This document shows positions 15,940 to 19,828 of a stretch of 19,828 nucleotides of DNA, in pieces. Below the pieces are notes generated by a model that saw only the letters and a program-made list of their open reading frames with translations, searched no databases and was not told the DNA's origin. Source of the DNA: Azonexus sp. (GTDB lineage Bacteria; Pseudomonadota; Gammaproteobacteria; Burkholderiales; Rhodocyclaceae); the NCBI GenBank assembly GCA_031285115.1, contig JAITWU010000087.1, forward strand, positions 1-19,828. The letters are read 5' to 3'. Made by a program: the position numbers and the translations under genes. The stretch's first letter is position 1, and each line of letters opens with the position of its first letter.

Positions 15940-16631
15940 TGAAAAAAATGACGACACTCATGGCGCTCGCCTTCACCGGCGCTCTTTCCACCCCCCTGTG
16001 GGCGGCCGACGCCGTCCCGCACGAAGCCGGGATCGAAAGCGAAGGCTACGTCTGGAACAAGATGGAAGGCGAAAAGCTCGAAGCCTTGAAAGCCAGGGGA
16101 GATGCGCTACGCGGCGAAATCGCCTTTGAAATCTGCCAGGGCTGCCACCGTAAAGGCGCTTTGGGCCGTGACGACGGCACCTACCCGCGTCTCGCCGGAC
16201 AACACGCCTCGGTGCTGATCAAACAGATGACCGACGTTCGCGCCGGTCGCCGCGACAACCCGAAGATGCTGCCCTTTGCCGGTCACGACGCCCTGAGCGT
16301 GCAGGACATCGCCGACATCTCGGTTTATCTCCGTTCGCTGCCCAGCCCCGCTGACAACGGCAAGGGCGACGGCAAGGCGCTGACCAAAGGCAAACAGCTC
16401 TACGACAAAGACTGCGCCACCTGCCACGCCGACAACGGCGAAGGTGACGGCCCGAAGTTCTACCCGCGCGTCAGCGGCCAGCACTACAAATACCTGCTGC
16501 GCGAAGCCGTCGCCATCCGCGACGGCGCCCGCCGCAACGCTAATCCGATGATGGTCAAGGCGATCAAGAAATACTCCGACCAAGACCTCGAAGCCCTCTC
16601 CGACTACATCTCGCGCTTCGCCAGCAAGTAA
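15936..16631 (+). CDS. Second diheme cytochrome c of the c4-like class
   Basis: This 231-residue periplasmic protein has two heme sites, CQGCH at 67-71 and CATCH at 160-164, and the c4-like PRLAGQH and PRVSGQH segments after them. Likely methionine ligands are M111 and M205 or M206. A signal peptide ends near residue 23-24 (LWAA-D). About 40 residues before the first domain are not typical of c4 and may bind a partner. The start overlaps the previous gene's stop; GGAGG lies 5-6 bases upstream, and a second ATG immediately follows. It shares the operon of the first diheme protein and ends before a strong terminator. The tight pair suggests that they act in series or as a complex. Confidence 0.9.
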   Translation: MMKKMTTLMALAFTGALSTPLWAADAVPHEAGIESEGYVWNKMEGEKLEALKARGDALRGEIAFEICQGCHRKGALGRDDGTYPRLAGQHASVLIKQMTDVRAGRRDNPKMLPFAGHDALSVQDIADISVYLRSLPSPADNGKGDGKALTKGKQLYDKDCATCHADNGEGDGPKFYPRVSGQHYKYLLREAVAIRDGARRNANPMMVKAIKKYSDQDLEALSDYISRFASK

Positions 16632-16660
16632 GCGTCGCCGGGATGGGGGAAACCCCGCCC

Positions 16661-16695
16661 AACCCCTCTCCCGCCAGCGGGAGAGGGGTTTTTTT
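16661..16695 (+). terminator. Intrinsic terminator built from a CT-rich repeat
   Basis: A perfect 14-base-pair stem (AACCCCTCTCCCGC with its complement) has a two-base spacer and is followed by T residues (seven in a row counting those of the stem). It lies 29 bases after the second diheme cytochrome. Its stem is the same sequence as the dispersed CT-rich repeat family, so a repeat copy appears to serve here as a terminator. Confidence 0.88.
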
Positions 16696-16828
16696 ACGCC
16701 TTGGCGGAATAGTCGAATACAACGTGGGCGCTTTTCTGACTTGAACAAAAACCGCTCCAAATAACTGAACAATGCAAGTCGATTTTGCCGGGCCGTCGCA
16801 CGGGGTTCATGGGTCACAACCTGAAGCC

Positions 16829-17066
16829 CAGGGCAATCGCATGAATGCTTTTGGCATTTGCCCAATGACAACAATCGTTTCCGGCTGCCGCCAAAAGCCC
16901 CTCTCCCCCTGCGGGAGAGGGGTTGGGGAGAGGGGGAGAATGACCGAAAGCGCTCTTTTCATCGCTTCACCCTCTCCCCCGGCCCCTCTCCCATCAAGGG
17001 AGAGGGGAGTATCGGACGCTGTCGATAATGTCGACTCAGGCGATTGTCATTCATGCGATTGCCCTG
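16829..17066 (-). mobile_element. MITE-like element, copy 2 (238 bp, 18-bp perfect TIRs)
   Basis: It has the same 18-base ends as copy 1 (CAGGGCAATCGCATGAAT at 16829-16846, exact complement at 17049-17066). Its interior matches copy 1 in reverse complement, with scattered substitutions and about 15 extra bases near the right end, where GCGATTG recurs. It is non-coding and has no transposase. Together the copies form an inverted pair around the electron-transfer block. Its right end lies 42 bases before the mltD -10 box, so it may affect that promoter. Confidence 0.8.
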
Positions 17067-17108
17067 ACGCCACGGCGTTCAGACCGGCGGCGGGCGGGGC
17101 GCGTCGGG

Positions 17109-17114
17109 TATAAT
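17109..17114 (+). promoter_or_regulatory. Candidate -10 box for mltD
   Basis: A perfect TATAAT lies 42 bases before the mltD start codon. The region about 17 bases upstream (GGCGGC) does not resemble a -35 box, so the promoter would need activator help or an alternative contact. Confidence 0.45.
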
Positions 17115-17155
17115 CCGCCGCTTTGTGAAGCCTGCTGGCGCCAGGAGTTTTTTTG

Positions 17156-18550
17156 ATGTCATTGCCCGCCCTTTCGCCGCGCCTTGGTCGCCTCTTTGGC
17201 TTGGCCGTGGTCAGCGCGTGGCTTGGGCTGGCGCTGCCGGCAGCCGCCGATGATCTGACGGCGGAAGCCACAGAAGCCACAGCAACGCCGGTGGAGCGCG
17301 AGGCCAATCTGCGCCCGGACGCCCTCATTCCGCTGGAAATCGGCCCGTTGCCGGTAGTCCCGGCGACCATTGATCTGACGGTCGAAGCTGACAACCTGTG
17401 GGATCGCATCCGCAACGGTTTTGCCATGACCGACCTCAACGACGATCTGGTGCTGCACTACCAGCAGTGGTATCAAAACCGTCCGGAGGCGCTGCGGCGC
17501 ATGGTTGAGCGCAGCCGTCCCTATCTCTATCACATCGTCGAAGAACTCGAAGCGCGTGGTATGCCGACTGAACTCGCGCTGCTGCCGATGGTGGAAAGCT
17601 CTTTCAACCCGATGGCCAATTCGTCGGCCAAGGCTTCCGGCCTGTGGCAGTTCATTCCATCTACCGGTAGGCGCTTCAATCTCGATCAGAACTGGTGGCA
17701 GGATGAGCGGCGCGATGTCATCGCCTCGACCAATGCCGCCCTCGACTACCTGCAAACCATCTACGAGATGCACGGCGACTGGCATCTGGCCCTGGCTTCC
17801 TACAACTGGGGCGAGGGCGCGGTCAAGCGGGCGGTCGGCAAAAATGAAGCCAGGGGACTGCCGACCGATTACGCCAGCCTCAAAATGCCCAATGAGACGC
17901 GCCATTACGTGCCCAAATTGCAGGCGCTCAAAAATATCTTCGGCAATCCGGCGCTGGTCGCCCTCCTCAATCTGCCGCAAATTCCCAACAGCCCCTATTT
18001 CACGACCTTCGGGATGCCGCAGCCGATCGACGTGAAAACGGCGGCGCGGCTCGCCAACATCTCCGAGGACGAATTCCGCCAGCTCAACCCCTCGCACAAC
18101 CGGCCCATCATCCGCGCCGACAGCGAAGTCGTGCTGCCGACCGACAAGGTCGAGATGTTTCACCGCAATCTGCTCAATAACCAAGCCCCGCTCAGCCATT
18201 GGGATGCCTATACCGTGACCAAGGCCGAACGGGTCGACCAGATCGCCAGTCGCCTCGGCGCTTCGACAGCCGAATTGATCCAGGCCAACGGCCTGCCCGG
18301 CAATGTCCGCCTCGGCGTCGGCTCGCGTCTGCTGGTTCCCGGCAACGGCGACTCGAACGGCCTGCGCCGCCTGATCGGCAGCGACGGCTCGCCGATCATC
18401 ATCCAGCGCGAACCGGGGGGACGCGCCAGCAAGGGACGGACGGCGGCAGGCAAGGCGACGGCGAGAAAAGCAGCCGGCAAGCGCGGCTCCGGCAAGAGTG
18501 GTTCGAGCAAATCGGCCAGCAAGAAGACGGTGGGCAAGAAGAGGCGCTGA
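17156..18550 (+). CDS. mltD: MltD-like lytic murein transglycosylase with one LysM and a basic tail
   Basis: This cell-wall enzyme cleaves the glycan strand between MurNAc and GlcNAc, forming 1,6-anhydro ends. The 464 residues comprise a signal peptide to about residue 31 (PAAA-DD), an SLT domain at about 130-235 with catalytic E147 (LLPMVESSF) and the motif SGLWQFIPSTGRRF, one LysM peptidoglycan-binding domain at 352-394, and a Lys/Arg/Ser/Gly/Ala-rich tail from about 422 to the end. E. coli MltD is a lipoprotein with two LysM domains; here no lipobox cysteine is present. The ATG at 17156 has AGGAG 8 bases upstream; a TTG immediately before it is in frame but unlikely. It lies just outside the right-hand repeat element and is probably transcribed on its own. 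Confidence 0.93.
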   Translation: MSLPALSPRLGRLFGLAVVSAWLGLALPAAADDLTAEATEATATPVEREANLRPDALIPLEIGPLPVVPATIDLTVEADNLWDRIRNGFAMTDLNDDLVLHYQQWYQNRPEALRRMVERSRPYLYHIVEELEARGMPTELALLPMVESSFNPMANSSAKASGLWQFIPSTGRRFNLDQNWWQDERRDVIASTNAALDYLQTIYEMHGDWHLALASYNWGEGAVKRAVGKNEARGLPTDYASLKMPNETRHYVPKLQALKNIFGNPALVALLNLPQIPNSPYFTTFGMPQPIDVKTAARLANISEDEFRQLNPSHNRPIIRADSEVVLPTDKVEMFHRNLLNNQAPLSHWDAYTVTKAERVDQIASRLGASTAELIQANGLPGNVRLGVGSRLLVPGNGDSNGLRRLIGSDGSPIIIQREPGGRASKGRTAAGKATARKAAGKRGSGKSGSSKSASKKTVGKKRR

Positions 18551-18585
18551 GGGCTGCTCAGCCTCGCTATGCTCACCATCTGTCA

Positions 18586-18614
18586 TTGCTATTTTTATAG
18601 CAATTTGCGATAGT
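18586..18614 (+). promoter_or_regulatory. higBA promoter with overlapping inverted-repeat operator
   Basis: A perfect inverted repeat TTGCTAT-tttt-ATAGCAA lies at 18586-18603. TTGCTA (18586-18591) can serve as a -35 box and GATAGT (18609-18614) as a -10 box, exactly 17 bases apart. The repeat covers the -35 box and part of the spacer, where an antitoxin repressor would block polymerase. The predicted start point falls at or near the toxin's ATG. Confidence 0.55.
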
Positions 18615-18620
18615 TTGCTT

Positions 18621-18902
18621 ATGCACATCATCTCCAAGCGAACGCTGCGCGACTTCTGGACGATACACCCGGCTGCCGCTGGTCCGCTGCTGTACTGGCA
18701 TACCGTCTTGCAGCACGCCCTGGCGGCCAACTTTGCCGAGTTGAAAACAGTGTTCAATACGGTCGATTGGGTCGGCGGGTACGTGGTATTTGATGTCGGC
18801 GGCAACAATTACCGCGTGATTACCGATGTCGTTTTCCGAACACAGACCGTTTTCATCAAACACGTTTTTACGCACAAGGAATACAACGCATGGAAGCCGT
18901 GA
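18621..18902 (+). CDS. higB: HigB-type toxin (ribosome-dependent mRNA interferase)
   Basis: This 93-residue RelE-fold toxin cleaves mRNA on the ribosome. It resembles E. coli HigB (YgjN) across its length: MHIISKRTLRDF at the start, LKTVFNTVD in the middle, YVVFDVGGNNYRV in the core strands, and FTHKEYNAW near the C terminus. The ATG at 18621 gives the family's normal N terminus; an in-frame frame extending further upstream runs into the mltD end and is not credible. No ribosome site precedes this ATG, and the likely -10 box ends 6 bases before it, so the message may be leaderless. The stop overlaps the antitoxin start by 13 bases. Toxin-first order is normal for higBA. Confidence 0.9.
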   Translation: MHIISKRTLRDFWTIHPAAAGPLLYWHTVLQHALAANFAELKTVFNTVDWVGGYVVFDVGGNNYRVITDVVFRTQTVFIKHVFTHKEYNAWKP

Positions 18903-19348
18903 TTCCCGATCTCGCCCAGGTCGCCCGCAGCTATGGCGAGTTCCGCGCCGTGGCGGGTGTCGGCGCGATTCGCACTGAGGCCGACTATGAGCGGGCGCTG
19001 GAGTTGATCGCAGCCATTTTGGCGCAAACCCGCGATACGCCAGCGCGGGAAGATGCTGCGCACCCCCTGGCCGATCTGCTCGATTTGCTGACGGCGGCAG
19101 CGCATGAATATGAGGCTGACCACCACGCGATTCCCGCTGTATCGCCACGAGAGGCGTTACGCTTTCTCATGGAGCAACACGGTCTCAAGCAGTCCGACTT
19201 GCCTGAAGTAGGCAGTCAGAGCGTGATTTCAGAAATTCTCGCCGGTCGCCGCCTGCTTAACACGCGCCAGATTGCCGCGCTGGTCGAACGCTTCCGCGTC
19301 AGCGCCGACGCCTTCATTGGCGGGCCGCCGTCAGCAGTCCCCAACTGA
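18890..19348 (+). CDS. higA: HigA-type antitoxin (HTH)
   Basis: This 152-residue antitoxin has an N-terminal helical toxin-binding part and a C-terminal helix-turn-helix of the Xre class. The segment from about residue 102 (GLKQSDLPEVGSQSVISEIL, then AGRRLLNTRQ) closely follows E. coli HigA (YgjM), which is slightly shorter at 138 residues. It should neutralise HigB and repress the operon, probably at the inverted repeat at 18586-18603. The ATG overlaps the higB coding end by 13 bases, and AAGGAA lies about 9 bases upstream. The next gene converges from the right with only 15 bases between the stops, and no terminator is visible in that gap. Confidence 0.9.
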   Translation: MEAVIPDLAQVARSYGEFRAVAGVGAIRTEADYERALELIAAILAQTRDTPAREDAAHPLADLLDLLTAAAHEYEADHHAIPAVSPREALRFLMEQHGLKQSDLPEVGSQSVISEILAGRRLLNTRQIAALVERFRVSADAFIGGPPSAVPN

Positions 19349-19363
19349 TTCCAGAGCGAACGA

Positions 19364-19761
19364 TTACCCGCCCGGCCAGTGGCAGGCGACGCGATGGGTT
19401 GCTGAAACCGCTGTCGTTTCCGGGTATTGCTCGCGGCATTGGGCGGTCGCCTGCGGGCAGCGCGGGTGGAAGTGGCAGCCGGGGGGCGGATTGGCCGGTG
19501 AGGGCGTCTCGCCGGGCAGGCGGATGCGCTGGTCGCTCTGTTGCAGGCGCGGCTCCGGCACGGCGGAAAGGAGCGCCTTGGTGTAGGGGTGGCGCGGCCG
19601 CCGCAAAACCTCTTCGGCTTTGCCCTGCTCGACAATGCGGCCGAGATACATGACCGCCACCTCATGCGCCAGATAGTCGACGACGGCGAAATTGTGGGTG
19701 ATGAACAGATAGGCGATGCCCAGTTCATCCTGCAAACCTTTGAGCAGATTGAGAATTTGCG
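19364..19761 (-). CDS. Oligopeptide/dipeptide ABC transporter ATP-binding protein, C-terminal fragment
   Basis: This is the last ~130 residues of an OppD/OppF/DppF-type ATPase that powers peptide import at the inner membrane. The fragment reads QILNLLKGLQDELGIAYLFI and then the H-loop region ITHNFAVV, RIVEQG, the HPYTKALLSAVPEP segment and the C-terminal oligopeptide-transporter domain with CHFHPRCP. The family's Walker B/D-loop (DEPTSALD...) should precede QIL directly, but here the frame changes to unrelated residues upstream of 19761. Those missing codons are found instead on the plus strand from 19761, in inverted orientation. The 5' part of the gene is therefore not in the window, and the break reflects the fold-back described separately. 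The stop TAA is at 19364-19366. Confidence 0.88.
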
Positions 19762-19828
19762 ACGAGCCGACCTCCGCCCTCGATCTCTCGGTGCAGGCGC
19801 AAATTCTCAATCTGCTCAAAGGTTTGCA
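19731..19828. repeat. 31-bp perfect inverted repeat (fold-back) at the window end
   Basis: Bases 19731-19761 are the exact reverse complement of 19798-19828, separated by 36 bases. Read on the plus strand from 19761, the sequence encodes DEPTSALDLSVQAQ followed by ILNLLKGL, the piece of the ABC ATPase that should lie on the minus strand. The segment is thus an inverted duplication of the gene onto its own opposite strand, as made by template switching in amplification or assembly. A real rearrangement is possible but less likely. Confidence 0.9.

Larger units (their letters stand above)
16632..17155. other. Intergenic region between the cytochrome pair and mltD
   Basis: No gene is visible in these 524 bases. 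They hold the terminator at 16661-16695, about 130 bases without recognisable features, the second inverted-repeat-ended element (16829-17066), and the mltD leader with a TATAAT box at 17109-17114. Confidence 0.6.

Overview
The window is a GC-rich stretch of a proteobacterial chromosome. The best guess is a betaproteobacterium of the Rhodocyclales/Gallionellales type. That rests on gene content (kup, ppc, an mltD-like transglycosylase, c4-type cytochromes and an MtrAB/PioAB-type porin-cytochrome pair) and on many CT-rich hairpin repeats. The genus cannot be read from the sequence. The last ~100 bases fold back on themselves, as contig ends in metagenome assemblies often do, so the right edge should be treated with caution.

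Layout: (1) 1-4876, minus strand: potassium transporter Kup and phosphoenolpyruvate carboxylase. (2) 5108-8040, plus strand: a membrane-anchored TAXI-type solute-binding protein joined by a 4-base overlap to a ParA-like ATPase, then a protein of two receiver domains, the first with its phospho-acceptor lost. A small membrane protein converges on it (8018-8575, minus). (3) 8576-10104: repeat-rich spacer and a tyrosine recombinase (minus). (4) 10223-17066: a block bracketed by two inverted copies of a 223-238 bp element with perfect 18-bp terminal inverted repeats. It holds a decaheme cytochrome (MtrA/DmsE type), its outer-membrane beta-barrel partner (MtrB/PioB type) with a strong terminator, a MazEF-like toxin-antitoxin pair, and two translationally coupled diheme cytochromes with a strong terminator. 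(5) 17156-19348, plus strand: a lytic transglycosylase with one LysM domain and a histone-like basic tail, then a higBA toxin-antitoxin operon. (6) 19364-19761, minus: the C-terminal part of an oligopeptide ABC transporter ATPase, ending in the fold-back.

How the genes fit together: the decaheme cytochrome and beta-barrel should form a conduit moving electrons across the outer membrane, and the two diheme cytochromes could relay electrons in the periplasm. No outer-surface decaheme (MtrC/OmcA) or quinol-linked CymA/NapC protein is present, so the direction (Fe(II) oxidation as in MtoAB/PioAB, or metal reduction) is open. The paired inverted elements, the nearby recombinase and the embedded toxin-antitoxin pair suggest that this electron-transfer block is accessory DNA, or DNA that can be rearranged. 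That is the most interesting part of the window.
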